Positions 10,001-18,561 of a stretch of 27,857 bases of DNA are shown piece after piece. Origin of the DNA: JADHOX01 sp038120515 (GTDB taxonomy: Bacteria > Pseudomonadota > Alphaproteobacteria > Rickettsiales > JABIRX01); the NCBI GenBank assembly GCA_038120515.1, contig JAYOLW010000021.1, forward strand, positions 1 through 27,857. The letters are read 5' to 3'. The notes beneath the pieces were generated by a model. It ran no database searches. It was not told the origin of the DNA and saw nothing but the letters and a program-made list of their open reading frames with translations. A program made the position numbers and the translations under genes. Within the stretch, counting starts at the first letter, position 1, and every line of letters begins with the position of its first letter.

Positions 10001-11253
10001 CACATCTTCTAATTAAAGATTCATTAGGTGCTCAGAAAGCTAAATATAAAATTCCTTATGGTGCAAAACTTAAAGTACAAGATGGTGCAAATGTTAAAAT
10101 GGGTGATAAGCTTGCTGATTGGGATCCATATAATATTCCAATAATTTCTGAGGTTTCAGGTAAAATTGTTTATAGAGATATGATTGAATCTGTTTCATAT
10201 AAAGAAGAACATGATTTTACGACTGGAATAACTAGCAGAGTATTAATTGATTGGAAATCAAATGATAAAGGCGAATCTAACCTTATTCCTAGAATTGTTA
10301 TACAAGATGCTAAAGGAGAAGTGCAAAAACTTTCTTCTGGTATGGATGCTAGGTATTTCTTGTTCATTAATTCAATTTTAAATGTAACAGATGGACAAGA
10401 AATTCATGCAGGTGATGTTATTGCAAGAATGCCTAAAGCATCATCAAAAATTTCTGATATTACTGGTGGATTACCGAGGGTTGCTGAGCTTTTTGAAGCT
10501 AGAAAACCTAAGGATTATTCAATAATTAGTGAAATATCAGGTACTGTTATATTTGGTAAAGATTACAAATCTAGAAGAAGAATTATCATTAAGCCTGATA
10601 ATGCAGATGATAAAGAAATTGAATGTTTAATCCCTAAAGGTAAGCATATTACTGTAAATGAAGGTGATCATGTTGAAAAGGGTGATCAGTTAATGGATGG
10701 AAAATTAGTACCTCATGATATTTTAAGAGTATTAGGTGTTGAAGCACTAGCTCACTACATGGTTTTTGAAATACAGAAAGTATATAGGCTTCAAGGTGTG
10801 AAAATTGATGATAAGCATATTGAAATAATAGTACTTCAAATGCTTAAAAAGGTTGAAGTTGTATCATCTGGTGAAACTACTCTTGTTAATGGTGAAATTC
10901 TTGATAGAGAAGAATTGGATCGTATCAACCAAAGAGCTAAACAGGAAGGTTATGAACCTGCTGAAGCTAGACCTGTGTTGCAAGGTATTACAAAAGCTGC
11001 CTTACAGACAAACTCTTTTGTATCGGCTGCATCATTTCAGGAAACAACTAAAGTTCTTACTGAAGCCGCTGTTCTTGGATCGAAAGATAAATTAGGTGGT
11101 TTGAAAGAGAATGTTATAGTAGGAAGGCTTATTCCAGCTGGAACAGGTTATTTTACAAATGAAATTAGGCGTCAAGCTCATCAAAAAAATATTGATGAAA
11201 ATAATTCATCTGATTGTGATAATGATGATGTTGATGCAGCTTGTACTGCGTAA
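7093..11253 (+). CDS. rpoC: DNA-directed RNA polymerase subunit beta'
   Basis: A full-length 1386-residue beta' subunit. The N-terminal zinc site has C71, C73, C86 and C89. The catalytic magnesium loop NADFDGDQMAVHVP starts at residue 460, with aspartates D462, D464 and D466. The second zinc site is C804, C878, C885 and C888. The trigger-loop region GEPGTQLTMRTFHIGGAA is intact. The C-terminus ends in an acidic, low-complexity tail. purD follows after 15 bases, so purD may be read from the same transcript. Confidence 0.99.
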   Translation: MSTSQAVFNFNQSHDSDFDHLKVSIASSEQIRSWSYGEVKKPETINYRTFKPERDGLFCARIFGPVKDYECLCGKYKRIKYKGIVCEKCGVEVTTARVRRERMGHIELAAPVAHIWFLKSLPSRIATLLDITLKDIEKVLYFELSIVTDPGLTSLKYGQLMNEEEYENALQEFGVDSFQALIGAEAIKEMLSNIDLKKEQKQLRKQLKDSSSEAKSKKIIKRLKVIEAFLESKNDPSWMIIDVIPVIPPEIRPLVMLDGGRFAASDLNELYRRVINRNNRLKRLIELEAPEIIIRNEKRMLQESVDSLFDNARRARSLKNSNKRPFKSLTDMLKGKQGRFRQNLLGKRVDYSGRSVIVVGPELKLHQCGLPKKMALELFKPFIYSKLELYGYTSSIKAAKKAVETEIPEVWDILDEVIREHPVLLNRAPTLHRLGIQAFEPVLIEGKALQVHPLVCAAFNADFDGDQMAVHVPISIESQIEARVLMMSTNNILSPANGKPIIVPSQDIILGLYHMSIQIDGVKGEGKIFSCYSEVEHALNDKAVSIHANVRYKCDGKIHNTTPGRILISEILPSGESLTFDVVNKIMTKKEVSNLIDLIYRTYGQKATVIFADRLMYLGFKNATKSAISFGKDDMVIPDTKDHHINTTLNEIKQYEQQYSDGLITVGEKYNKVIDAWSLCSEKVSEDMMRQMSATNQKKIDSDFPSESINSVYMMAHSGARGSATQIKQLAGMRGLMAKPSGEIIETPIIANFKEGLSVFEYFNSAHGARKGLADTALKTANSGYLTRRLVDVAQDCIIMTEDCGTDRYITVRPEIEGANVTVPLSEKILGRTAVFDIVDPRNNEKVVSKGEIISEEDSVIIDEIGFDSIAVRSALTCDAPKGICSKCYGRDLATGGKVNIGEAVGVIAAQSIGEPGTQLTMRTFHIGGAAQKGAEQSSIESPLEGIVVYDNISVVKNSSNNLVVLNRNSHLLIKDSLGAQKAKYKIPYGAKLKVQDGANVKMGDKLADWDPYNIPIISEVSGKIVYRDMIESVSYKEEHDFTTGITSRVLIDWKSNDKGESNLIPRIVIQDAKGEVQKLSSGMDARYFLFINSILNVTDGQEIHAGDVIARMPKASSKISDITGGLPRVAELFEARKPKDYSIISEISGTVIFGKDYKSRRRIIIKPDNADDKEIECLIPKGKHITVNEGDHVEKGDQLMDGKLVPHDILRVLGVEALAHYMVFEIQKVYRLQGVKIDDKHIEIIVLQMLKKVEVVSSGETTLVNGEILDREELDRINQRAKQEGYEPAEARPVLQGITKAALQTNSFVSAASFQETTKVLTEAAVLGSKDKLGGLKENVIVGRLIPAGTGYFTNEIRRQAHQKNIDENNSSDCDNDDVDAACTA

Positions 11254-11268
11254 TAATTATCGATATTA

Positions 11269-12537
11269 ATGATGACTAATGTACTTGTAATAGGATCTGG
11301 TGGAAGAGAACATGCAATTATTTGGTCTGTATCCAAATCAAAGAAACTAAAGCAATTATATGCTATACCTGGTAATGCTGGTATAGCAGATATTGCAGAA
11401 TGTTATAATATTTCCATTTCAGATTTTTCTGGAATTCTTGATTTTTGTAACTCAAAATCAATAGATTTGGTTATTGTTGGACCAGAGCAACCGCTTTCAG
11501 ATGGATTAACAGATTTTCTAGAGCAAAATAATATTAAGGTTTTTGGCTGTAGCAAGGAAACTTCTCAATTGGAGTCTTCAAAAGCATATACAAAAAGTAT
11601 CTGTGATGCTGCTGGAATTAAAACTGCTGCATATCAAGTTTGTCATAATATTGATGAATCTAAAGCATATTTAACTGAGTTAAATCAATATCCTATTGTG
11701 ATTAAAGCCGATGGTTTAGCAGCTGGTAAGGGGGTTATTATTGCACAAAGTAAATTAGAGGCGTTTTCAGCTGTTGAAGATATTTTCTCTGGAACATATG
11801 GTAAGCAAGATAAAGTCGTTATAGAGGAGTATTTGCAAGGTCCTGAAATTAGTTTTTTTGCTGTATCGGATGGTACTACTGTTAAATCTATAGGTACTGC
11901 CGGAGATCATAAAAAAATTGGCGAAGGTGATACAGGGTTAAACACAGGTGGTATGGGAACTTATTCACCAAGTCCTTTTGCGCAAGACGAAAATCAATTA
12001 TTAAATGAGTTTGCGCTTCCAGCTATTGAATATTTAAAATCTAAAAACACTCCATTTAAAGGTGTGTTGTTTTGTGGTATTATTCTAACTGACAAAGGAC
12101 CATATCTATTAGAATATAATGTGCGTTTTGGTGATCCTGAAACTCAAAGTATTTTAACAAGGTTAAAGACTGATTTCTTATCAATTTGTTTATCTTGTGC
12201 AGATGAAAAATTGTCAGAGCAATCAATTGATTTTTATGATTGTAAATCTATCACTGTCGTTTTGGCTGCAAAAGGCTATCCGTTATCATATCAAAAAGGT
12301 AGTGAAATCAGAAACTTACTCGCATTGTCTAATATGAAGGATGTAAGTGTTTTTCATGCAGGAACTTCAATTGCTGACAATAAATTAGTAGCAAATGGTG
12401 GCAGAGTGTTAAATATTAATGCAACTGGTACAAGTTTTAAATCAGCCTATGATTTAGTTTATCAGGCTGTTGAAAAAGTTGATTGGCAGGATATGTATTA
12501 TCGTAAGGATATCGCCCTTAAAGTTGTTAATTGTTAA
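11269..12537 (+). CDS. purD: Phosphoribosylamine-glycine ligase (GAR synthetase)
   Basis: A full-length 422-residue ATP-grasp enzyme. It joins glycine to 5-phosphoribosylamine with ATP in the second step of de novo purine synthesis. The N-terminal domain opens with VLVIGSGGREHAI. The ATP-grasp domain has KADGLAAGKGV (146-156), NTGGMGTYSP (225-234) and LEYNVRFGDPETQ (281-293). Two ATGs lie in tandem (11269 and 11272) and either could be the start. Its place 15 bases after rpoC is unusual. It suggests that this organism keeps purine synthesis, unlike Rickettsia. Confidence 0.97.
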   Translation: MMTNVLVIGSGGREHAIIWSVSKSKKLKQLYAIPGNAGIADIAECYNISISDFSGILDFCNSKSIDLVIVGPEQPLSDGLTDFLEQNNIKVFGCSKETSQLESSKAYTKSICDAAGIKTAAYQVCHNIDESKAYLTELNQYPIVIKADGLAAGKGVIIAQSKLEAFSAVEDIFSGTYGKQDKVVIEEYLQGPEISFFAVSDGTTVKSIGTAGDHKKIGEGDTGLNTGGMGTYSPSPFAQDENQLLNEFALPAIEYLKSKNTPFKGVLFCGIILTDKGPYLLEYNVRFGDPETQSILTRLKTDFLSICLSCADEKLSEQSIDFYDCKSITVVLAAKGYPLSYQKGSEIRNLLALSNMKDVSVFHAGTSIADNKLVANGGRVLNINATGTSFKSAYDLVYQAVEKVDWQDMYYRKDIALKVVNC

Positions 12538-12683
12538 TTTTCGTAAATCTTAAATAACTTCTTTAAGTTACATTAATTGTTTTATAGTTTTTATAGAAAT
12601 TTTTTCATAATCCTAATATTCACTCTTACCATAAAAATTGTTAAATTATGATTTTGCTTTAGTCATTATTTTGATAGAATGAT

Positions 12684-13280
12684 TTAAGCTTTTAGGAATC
12701 TGCTGCCAGGTTTTATAGCTGGGATTTGTTTCAAATCGTCAGTTAATTTATCAGAGCTCACAGTCTTAATATCTAAGTTAATCAAAGAAATTATTTCTAT
12801 GGTATTATCAAGCTTGCCTTTGGTTTCTCTTCGGTCAATCATACATGCTTCTGCAACTATATTTGCGCCATGCTGCTTGATGGTTTCTACTGTTTCAAGT
12901 GATGATTTACCAGTTGTAATTACATCCTCTACTATGAGGACATTATCTTTAGGGGATAGGTTGAATCCGCGTCGGAACTCAAACCTACCATTAACTCTTT
13001 CGCAAAATATTGATTTTACGCCAAGTTGACGGGCTATTTCGTAACCTATGATTACTCCGCCCATAGCTGGGGCGACTACATAATCGATTTTGCTTGTTAC
13101 CTTATTTAGAATCTTGGTTGCAAGATCACGGCACAGATTTTCTGCTATTTTTGGGCTTTCAAATATTTTTGCGCATTGAATATATGTATCGCTATGTAAA
13201 CCTGATGATAATATAAAGTGACCTTTGAGGACTGCGTTGATATCAATAAGTTGATTAATGTAATTATTTTCAGAATTCAT
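12684..13280 (-). CDS. pyrE: Orotate phosphoribosyltransferase
   Basis: A 198-residue enzyme on the minus strand that makes orotidine monophosphate from orotate and PRPP in pyrimidine synthesis. The N-terminus has GHFILSSGLHSDTYIQCAK (20-38), typical of this PyrE type. A catalytic loop region is CERVNGRFEFRRGF (93-106). The PRPP-binding motif is VLIVEDVITTGKS (114-126). It is convergent with purD across a 146-base gap and divergent from nusA, so it forms a single-gene unit. The promoter should lie in 13281-13454, but I cannot pick a clear minus-strand one. Confidence 0.96.
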   Translation of the reverse strand: MNSENNYINQLIDINAVLKGHFILSSGLHSDTYIQCAKIFESPKIAENLCRDLATKILNKVTSKIDYVVAPAMGGVIIGYEIARQLGVKSIFCERVNGRFEFRRGFNLSPKDNVLIVEDVITTGKSSLETVETIKQHGANIVAEACMIDRRETKGKLDNTIEIISLINLDIKTVSSDKLTDDLKQIPAIKPGSRFLKA

Positions 13281-13365
13281 ATCGTTTCTTTGAAGTTTGA
13301 ATATAAAATATTTTGAAAAACATTAGATTTCCAGTTTTTTTTATATCTAGCTTTTAGATAATAAT

Positions 13366-13395
13366 TTGTTGCATTAATTATAAAAAAGCTATAAC
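13366..13395 (+). promoter_or_regulatory. Candidate sigma70-type promoter for nusA
   Basis: TTGTTG (13366-13371) and TATAAC (13390-13395) are separated by 18 bases, a plausible though not strong -35/-10 pair. Transcription would start near 13401-13404. That is only a few bases before the terminator-like hairpin at 13407. This is inference from the sequence alone. Confidence 0.4.
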
Positions 13396-13406
13396 AATCA
13401 TTACGT

Positions 13407-13432
13407 GACGGTATAAGGCCGTCTTTTTTTTT
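13407..13432 (+). terminator. Intrinsic-terminator-like hairpin in the nusA leader
   Basis: GACGG (13407-13411) pairs with CCGTC (13419-13423) around a 7-base loop and is followed at once by nine T residues (13424-13432). It is the clearest GC stem plus T-run in the non-coding part of the window, and it is oriented for plus-strand transcription. The neighbour upstream is on the minus strand, so it does not end an annotated plus-strand gene. It lies 22 bases before the nusA start, so attenuation of nusA or termination of a short leader RNA are the likely roles. Confidence 0.65.
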
Positions 13433-13454
13433 ATGTTATTTTTTAAATATTATC

Positions 13455-14969
13455 GTGTCTAATTATATATCTGGAAATACAGAGCTGATCAAAGTAGCTC
13501 AAGCTGTCGCCTCTGAAAAAGGTATTTCAAGCGAAGCTGTTATTGATGCCATTGAACAAGGTATAAAAATTGCTGCAAAAAAGAAATATGGTAATGATTA
13601 TTTAATTGAAGCAAATATTGATAGAAGAACAGGAAGTTTCAAGATTTATAGAAAGCTTGAAGTTGTTGAAAATGTTGAAGATGCTAATCAACAAATCAGT
13701 GTTGAAATGGTTAATCAATCTGGTGATATTAATGATGCAGTTAAAATTGGAGATTTTGTTCATCATAATTTACCTCCTGTTGATATTGGAAGGTTGGTTG
13801 CTCAGGTCGTTAAACAAGTAGTAGTTCAAAAAATTAGAAATGCTGAAACTGATAAAAATTACGAGCAATTTAAAAATAAAATTAATCAAATCGTTACAGG
13901 TGTTGTTAAAAAAGTTGGTCCAAAAGGAACTTTGTTTGATATCTCTGGTGTGGAAGCTTTTTTAGATAAATCGGATGCTATTCCAAACGAAGTTTTTAAG
14001 CAAAATGAAAGGGTAAGGGCTTTGGTTAAGGATATTCAAAAGAAAGAAACTGGTTTGCAAATTTACCTAACAAGAACATCTAATGAGTTTTTGAGCAAGT
14101 TATTTGCTCAAGAAGTGCCAGAGATATTTGATGGTATTATTCAGATAAAGTCTGTATCTCGAGAGCCTGGTGCAAGGTCTAAAATTGCTGTAACTTCGGT
14201 TGAGTCTAATCTTGATCCAGTTGGAGCTTGTGTTGGTGTAAGAGGTTCTAGAGTTCAGGTCATTATTAACGAACTTAAAGGCGAAAAGATAGATGTCATT
14301 GAATGGTCAAGTGATCCTGCAAAATTTGTCGTTAATGCTCTTGTGCCTGCAAAAGTGATAAAAGTTATCATTGATGAAGAAAGAGGGGTTATTGAAGCCG
14401 TGGTATCTGATAGTGATTACAGTTTAGCTATTGGAAGAAAAGGACAGAATGCTCGTTTGGCTTCAAAACTTTCTGGTTGGAACATTGATGTTCTTACAGA
14501 AGACGCTGAATCTAAGAATAGACAAGAGGAGTCAAAAAGAATTTTTGATTTATTTTCAACTGAGCTTAAGAATATTGATGAAATAACTGTAAGAATTTTG
14601 ATGGCTGAAGGTTTTACTCATATTGATGAATTGTTAATGATTTCTGAAGAAGAGCTTGCAACATTTGAAGGATTCGATGAGGCGAAAGCTCAGGATCTTC
14701 AAAAACAAGCTGATGATTATGTTAAATCTGCAAGATATAGAGATTATAAGTTTAAAATATTTGGACTTGAAGAGTCACTGAAGGATGTTGAGTCTCTTTC
14801 TGTTGATTTGGCCTCTGTGATTGCTAAGAAAAAAATTAAAACAATTAATGCTTTAGCTGATTTGGCTTCAGATGAGCTCGCTGAGATAATTAGTGATGAG
14901 ATTGAGGTTTCTGATGAAGAGCTTGAGAATGTTATTATGGATGCTAGGAAGATAGCTTTTGGATTATAA
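13455..14969 (+). CDS. nusA: Transcription termination/antitermination protein NusA
   Basis: A 504-residue NusA starting at GTG 13455; no in-frame ATG lies nearby upstream and no strong Shine-Dalgarno is visible. The N-terminal polymerase-binding domain (about 1-125) is followed by an S1 domain (about 135-200). Next come two KH domains with the segments GACVGVRGSRVQVIINEL and YSLAIGRKGQNARLASKL. The C-terminal acidic repeats extend to residue 504. NusA promotes pausing and intrinsic termination and also rRNA antitermination. rimP, which often precedes nusA, is absent. infB starts five bases after the stop, with no ylxR between them. Confidence 0.97.
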   Translation: MSNYISGNTELIKVAQAVASEKGISSEAVIDAIEQGIKIAAKKKYGNDYLIEANIDRRTGSFKIYRKLEVVENVEDANQQISVEMVNQSGDINDAVKIGDFVHHNLPPVDIGRLVAQVVKQVVVQKIRNAETDKNYEQFKNKINQIVTGVVKKVGPKGTLFDISGVEAFLDKSDAIPNEVFKQNERVRALVKDIQKKETGLQIYLTRTSNEFLSKLFAQEVPEIFDGIIQIKSVSREPGARSKIAVTSVESNLDPVGACVGVRGSRVQVIINELKGEKIDVIEWSSDPAKFVVNALVPAKVIKVIIDEERGVIEAVVSDSDYSLAIGRKGQNARLASKLSGWNIDVLTEDAESKNRQEESKRIFDLFSTELKNIDEITVRILMAEGFTHIDELLMISEEELATFEGFDEAKAQDLQKQADDYVKSARYRDYKFKIFGLEESLKDVESLSVDLASVIAKKKIKTINALADLASDELAEIISDEIEVSDEELENVIMDARKIAFGL

Positions 14970-14974
14970 AAATT

Positions 14975-17341
14975 ATGACTGAAAATAGATCTAGAGGGTC
15001 TCAAGGAGATGCGGTAGTCGTTGTAAAGAAACGAAGATTTGCTCCCGGGGCTTCGCAATTAAAAAAAACTACTAATGTTGAGGTCGAACAATCTGATACT
15101 TCTGTTGGTAAGAAGGTTGATGATGTAAAATCATATGGTGTTAGTGAGAAAAAGCCAAATCTAGATCATTTTATAAAAGAATCAGACAGCACATTTGTTA
15201 ATTTAGATAATGATGAAAATGATGTTTTTGATAAAAACGAAGTTCAAATAATCAAGCAACCAGAAGTTAAAAAGATTGTTGCCAAAGTTGAAAAGCCTTC
15301 AGTTCCAGAAAAGGTTTTTGATTTGTCTAAAATTGATGATTCGGACAGTGCCAAAGTTACGGAAAAAAAGAAAATAACTAAAATTCAGCTAGCTGATCAT
15401 TCTGTTTTAAAAGGTTCAAATGAATCGGAATTTGGTGCGAAATCAAAGTATCTAGAAGCAAGGCAAAGCTCTGCAAAGCATTATGGTGATGAAGATAGTT
15501 CAAATAAAGTTAGGTCACTTTCTGCGCTAAAGCGACAAAGAGAAAAAGAAAAGAAAAAGATTTTAGTTTCATCTCAACCTGCTGAAAATGTTGCTAAAGA
15601 AATTATTGTTCCAAGTACTATAACTGTTCAGGAGCTGGCTAATCGTATGGCTGTTAGAAGCACTGATGTTGTGAAAGCATTAATGAAGTTGGGGATGATG
15701 ATTTCTGGTTCTCAACCAATTGATGCAGATACTGCTGAAATAGTGGTTTCTGAATTTGGTCACAATGTAAAAAGAGTATTGGATTCTGACATTGAGCTTA
15801 TTCTTGATAGAGTCGAATATAAAGATGATTCAAAAATGATAGCAAGAGCTCCTGTAATATCTGTTATGGGTCATGTTGATCATGGAAAGACTTCATTGTT
15901 GGATGCGCTTCGCGAAACTAATGTAGTAAGTTCAGAATCTGGTGGTATAACTCAGCATATTGGTGCCTCTAAAGTTGTTTCTAAAGATGGAAAAGAGATT
16001 ACCTTTATTGACACTCCTGGTCACGCAGCTTTTACTCAAATGAGAATGCATGGAGCTAAAGTGACTGATATGGTAATATTGGTTGTTGCTGCTGATGATG
16101 GAGTTAAAGAGCAGACTATTGAAGCTATTAGTCATGCTAAAGCTGCAGGTATACCGATAATTATTGCTGTTAACAAAATTGATAAAGAAAGTGCTGATCC
16201 ACAAAGAGTTCTATCAGAGCTGCTAGCATATGGGGTTAACGCCGAATCGATGGGAGGTGATTGTTTGTCTGTTGAAGTCTCCGCAATAAAAAAGCTAAAT
16301 CTTGATGGTGTTCTTGACGCGATTATGTTGCAGAATGAATTAATGGACCTTAAGGCTAATTATGATTGTATGGCAACAGGTGCTATTATTGAATCTAAAG
16401 TAGATAAAAATAAGGGTGTAATGGCGACTTTTTTAGTTCAGCATGGTAAATTAAATGTTGGTGATATTGTCTTGGCTGGAACATCTTTTGGAAGAGTTCG
16501 TGCTATGATGGATGAAAGAGGCAAAAGTGTTAATCAGGCATTACCATCACAGGCTGTTGAAATATTAGGTTTAAATGAAGTTCCAACCTCTGGCGAAATA
16601 TTTTATGTTGTGGAAACTGATAAAATTGCAAGAGATATTGTAGATTATAGAATAAATAAAAATCGTGATATTGAGTCTGCGAAAAGAAGCAAAAGAACTA
16701 TTGAGGACATCTTTCAAGATATGGGTGATGAGAAACAGAAGACGCTTTCTGTTATAATTAAGGCTGATGTTAGAGGTTCAAGTGATGCAATTCAAGGGTC
16801 TTTAGAGAAATTATCTAATGATAAGGTAAAAATAAAAGTTTTACATACTGGTGTTGGTGGAATTAATGACTCAGATGTTAGCTTAGCTAAAGCATCAGAT
16901 GCCATAATACTGGGTTTTAATGTTAGAACAGTGTCTTCATTAAAGGATAATGATATTTCCGATGTTAATATTAAGTATTATTCTATAATTTATAACCTTG
17001 TTGAGGATGTTGAGAAGTTAATTAAGGGGATGTTTGATCCTGAAACTAAAGAAAAATTGCTTGGAAAAGTTGAGATAAGAAAGGTATTTAATTTATCTAA
17101 AAATGGAAAAATTGCTGGTTGTTATGTTCAATCTGGTGTTGCTAGAAGAAATAGTAATTGTAGAATTATAAGGGATTCTGTTGTAATATCTGATACTAAA
17201 ATTAAGGTTCTTAAAAGATTTAAAGAAGATGCAAAAGAAGTTACTACATCTATGGAATGTGGTATTAGTTTTGACAATTTTGCTGATTTTAAAGAGCAAG
17301 ACATTATCGAAGTATACGAATTAATCAACGTTGATGAATAG
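14975..17341 (+). CDS. infB: Translation initiation factor IF-2
   Basis: A 788-residue GTPase that places initiator fMet-tRNA on the 30S subunit. It starts with the alphaproteobacterial N-terminal signature DAVVVVKKRRFAPGAS (about 12-27). A long charged, poorly conserved stretch runs to about residue 210, then the IF2N-type helix region. The G domain holds GHVDHGKT (299-306), DTPGHAAF and NKID. Domains II-IV follow, ending with the fMet-tRNA-binding C-terminal domain. Its stop overlaps the start of rbfA. Confidence 0.98.
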   Translation: MTENRSRGSQGDAVVVVKKRRFAPGASQLKKTTNVEVEQSDTSVGKKVDDVKSYGVSEKKPNLDHFIKESDSTFVNLDNDENDVFDKNEVQIIKQPEVKKIVAKVEKPSVPEKVFDLSKIDDSDSAKVTEKKKITKIQLADHSVLKGSNESEFGAKSKYLEARQSSAKHYGDEDSSNKVRSLSALKRQREKEKKKILVSSQPAENVAKEIIVPSTITVQELANRMAVRSTDVVKALMKLGMMISGSQPIDADTAEIVVSEFGHNVKRVLDSDIELILDRVEYKDDSKMIARAPVISVMGHVDHGKTSLLDALRETNVVSSESGGITQHIGASKVVSKDGKEITFIDTPGHAAFTQMRMHGAKVTDMVILVVAADDGVKEQTIEAISHAKAAGIPIIIAVNKIDKESADPQRVLSELLAYGVNAESMGGDCLSVEVSAIKKLNLDGVLDAIMLQNELMDLKANYDCMATGAIIESKVDKNKGVMATFLVQHGKLNVGDIVLAGTSFGRVRAMMDERGKSVNQALPSQAVEILGLNEVPTSGEIFYVVETDKIARDIVDYRINKNRDIESAKRSKRTIEDIFQDMGDEKQKTLSVIIKADVRGSSDAIQGSLEKLSNDKVKIKVLHTGVGGINDSDVSLAKASDAIILGFNVRTVSSLKDNDISDVNIKYYSIIYNLVEDVEKLIKGMFDPETKEKLLGKVEIRKVFNLSKNGKIAGCYVQSGVARRNSNCRIIRDSVVISDTKIKVLKRFKEDAKEVTTSMECGISFDNFADFKEQDIIEVYELINVDE

Positions 17342-17714
17342 ATTTAGATTTAACAATAAATTATCGTTAAAATCAAACCGTCAATTAAAGGTTGCTGAAT
17401 CTGTAAAAAGATCTTTATCTGAGGTCTTAAACAATGATAAGGTGATGGCTTTTGCACTTGGTGATCAATCCTTTACAATATCTAAAGTGGATATGAGTCC
17501 TGATCTAAAAAATGCCAAAATATACATTTTACCTTTTGGTTCTAGTGATACCAATGAGTGTATCAAGATTCTCAATGAATCTCGTTCTCATATAAAAAAG
17601 TATTTAGTTGGAAAAGTTTTTTTAAAATTTACTCCTGAACTAAAATTTATTTATGATGATTCCTTTGATATTGCTGCAAAAATTTCAAATATTCTTGATG
17701 ATAAAGATCAGTAA
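17334..17714 (+). CDS. rbfA: 30S ribosome-binding factor A
   Basis: A 126-residue RbfA, a KH-fold factor that matures the 5' end of 16S rRNA in the small subunit. I choose ATG 17334, which overlaps the infB stop (17339-17341); an open frame extends three bases up to a TTG at 17331. The family pattern is visible in RQLKVAESVKRSLSEVL (about 17-33), an SKVDMSPDLKNAKIY strand (about 50-64) and FTPELKFIYDDSFD near 103-116. The nusA-infB-rbfA order is widely conserved and supports the call. Confidence 0.93.
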   Translation: MNRFRFNNKLSLKSNRQLKVAESVKRSLSEVLNNDKVMAFALGDQSFTISKVDMSPDLKNAKIYILPFGSSDTNECIKILNESRSHIKKYLVGKVFLKFTPELKFIYDDSFDIAAKISNILDDKDQ

Positions 17715-17719
17715 TTTTT

Positions 17720-18484
17720 ATGCCTAATATTTCCAAGCAATATAATGGAGAAAAGTTCGGGCCAGCCATTATATTGGTGCGCACACAAATGGCTGAAAAT
17801 ATAGGTTCTGTAGCAAGAGCTATGGGTAATTTTGGTTTGAATGATTTGCGCTTAGTTAGTCCTCAATGTGAGTTCCCTAATAGTAAGGCTGTTGCGCTTG
17901 CCTGTAAATCGAGTTATATTCTTGATAATGTTAGAATTTTCTCATCTTTGCATCAGGCTCTTGAAGGGTGCGATTATTCATATGCAATGTCAGCAAGGTT
18001 TAGGGGCAGAATAAATAAAGAAATATTTTCTCCTAAGGAGGCTATAGAAGTAATAAAGGCTAAAAAGCAATATGATCATAAAATTGCTTTTATGTTTGGA
18101 GCTGAAAATAATGGTTTAGATAATACTGAGTTGGTTTTAGCTCAAAATATTATTACAATCCCTACATCAGAGCATCATAAAGCATTAAATATTGCTCAGT
18201 CAGCATGTGTTATATTTTATGAATTTTTTTCACAAATTCATCAATTTTCTAAAACGACAAATCATAAATCGCAAAATGCTGATTTAGTTGATATGAAAAA
18301 TATGATTGATTTGTTAGACAAAAAGCTTGTGGCTAGTAATTTTTATAAAGATGAGGAAAGAAGGGAGGCCATGCTTCTTGGTATTCAAAATATTTTTGTA
18401 AAATCACAATTAAGCAAATCAGAAATTAAAACATTAAATGGCGTTTTTAAGTATTTATACTTATTTCAGGATGAAAGTCGTTAG
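17720..18484 (+). CDS. trmJ: TrmJ-family RNA 2'-O-methyltransferase (SPOUT class)
   Basis: A 254-residue SPOUT-fold methyltransferase that should use S-adenosylmethionine to methylate a ribose 2'-OH. Motifs are VRTQMAENIGSVARAMGNFG (about 20-39), FMFGAENNGL (about 115-124) and the knot segment IPTSEHHKALNIAQSACVIF. This matches the TrmH/TrmJ family. TrmJ modifies position 32 of several tRNAs in E. coli. The length and the C-terminal helical extension (about 190-254) fit TrmJ better than TrmL, but the exact target base is inferred. It lies five bases after rbfA. Confidence 0.82.
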   Translation: MPNISKQYNGEKFGPAIILVRTQMAENIGSVARAMGNFGLNDLRLVSPQCEFPNSKAVALACKSSYILDNVRIFSSLHQALEGCDYSYAMSARFRGRINKEIFSPKEAIEVIKAKKQYDHKIAFMFGAENNGLDNTELVLAQNIITIPTSEHHKALNIAQSACVIFYEFFSQIHQFSKTTNHKSQNADLVDMKNMIDLLDKKLVASNFYKDEERREAMLLGIQNIFVKSQLSKSEIKTLNGVFKYLYLFQDESR

Positions 18485-18519
18485 ATAGTTTTTGAAAAAA
18501 TCGAAACCGTTAAAATGTA

Positions 18520-18547
18520 TTGACATCGATTAAAACATGCATATATT
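18520..18547 (+). promoter_or_regulatory. sigma70-type promoter of rpsD
   Basis: A consensus TTGACA (18520-18525) is followed after 16 bases by TATATT (18542-18547). The start point would be near 18553-18556, about 20 bases before rpsD. The boxes and spacing are identical to those before the 23S gene (25892-25919). Confidence 0.75.
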
Positions 18548-18551
18548 GTGT

Positions 18552-18561
18552 TGCTCTTTAA
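18552..18561 (+). promoter_or_regulatory. boxA-like element in the rpsD leader
   Basis: TGCTCTTTAA exactly matches the core of the bacterial boxA antitermination element bound by NusB-S10. It lies 14 bases before the rpsD start. The predicted transcription start falls at or just inside its 5' end, so the whole element may not be present in the RNA. Function is therefore uncertain. Confidence 0.4.

Noticed and set aside
12555..12570. Hairpin TAACTT-CTTT-AAGTTA after purD as a terminator
   Set aside because: The stem is six mostly AT pairs and no T-run follows on either strand; too weak to call.
12538..12683. Search for small RNA or tRNA genes in the purD-pyrE gap
   Set aside because: No cloverleaf, strong hairpin or promoter could be identified by eye.
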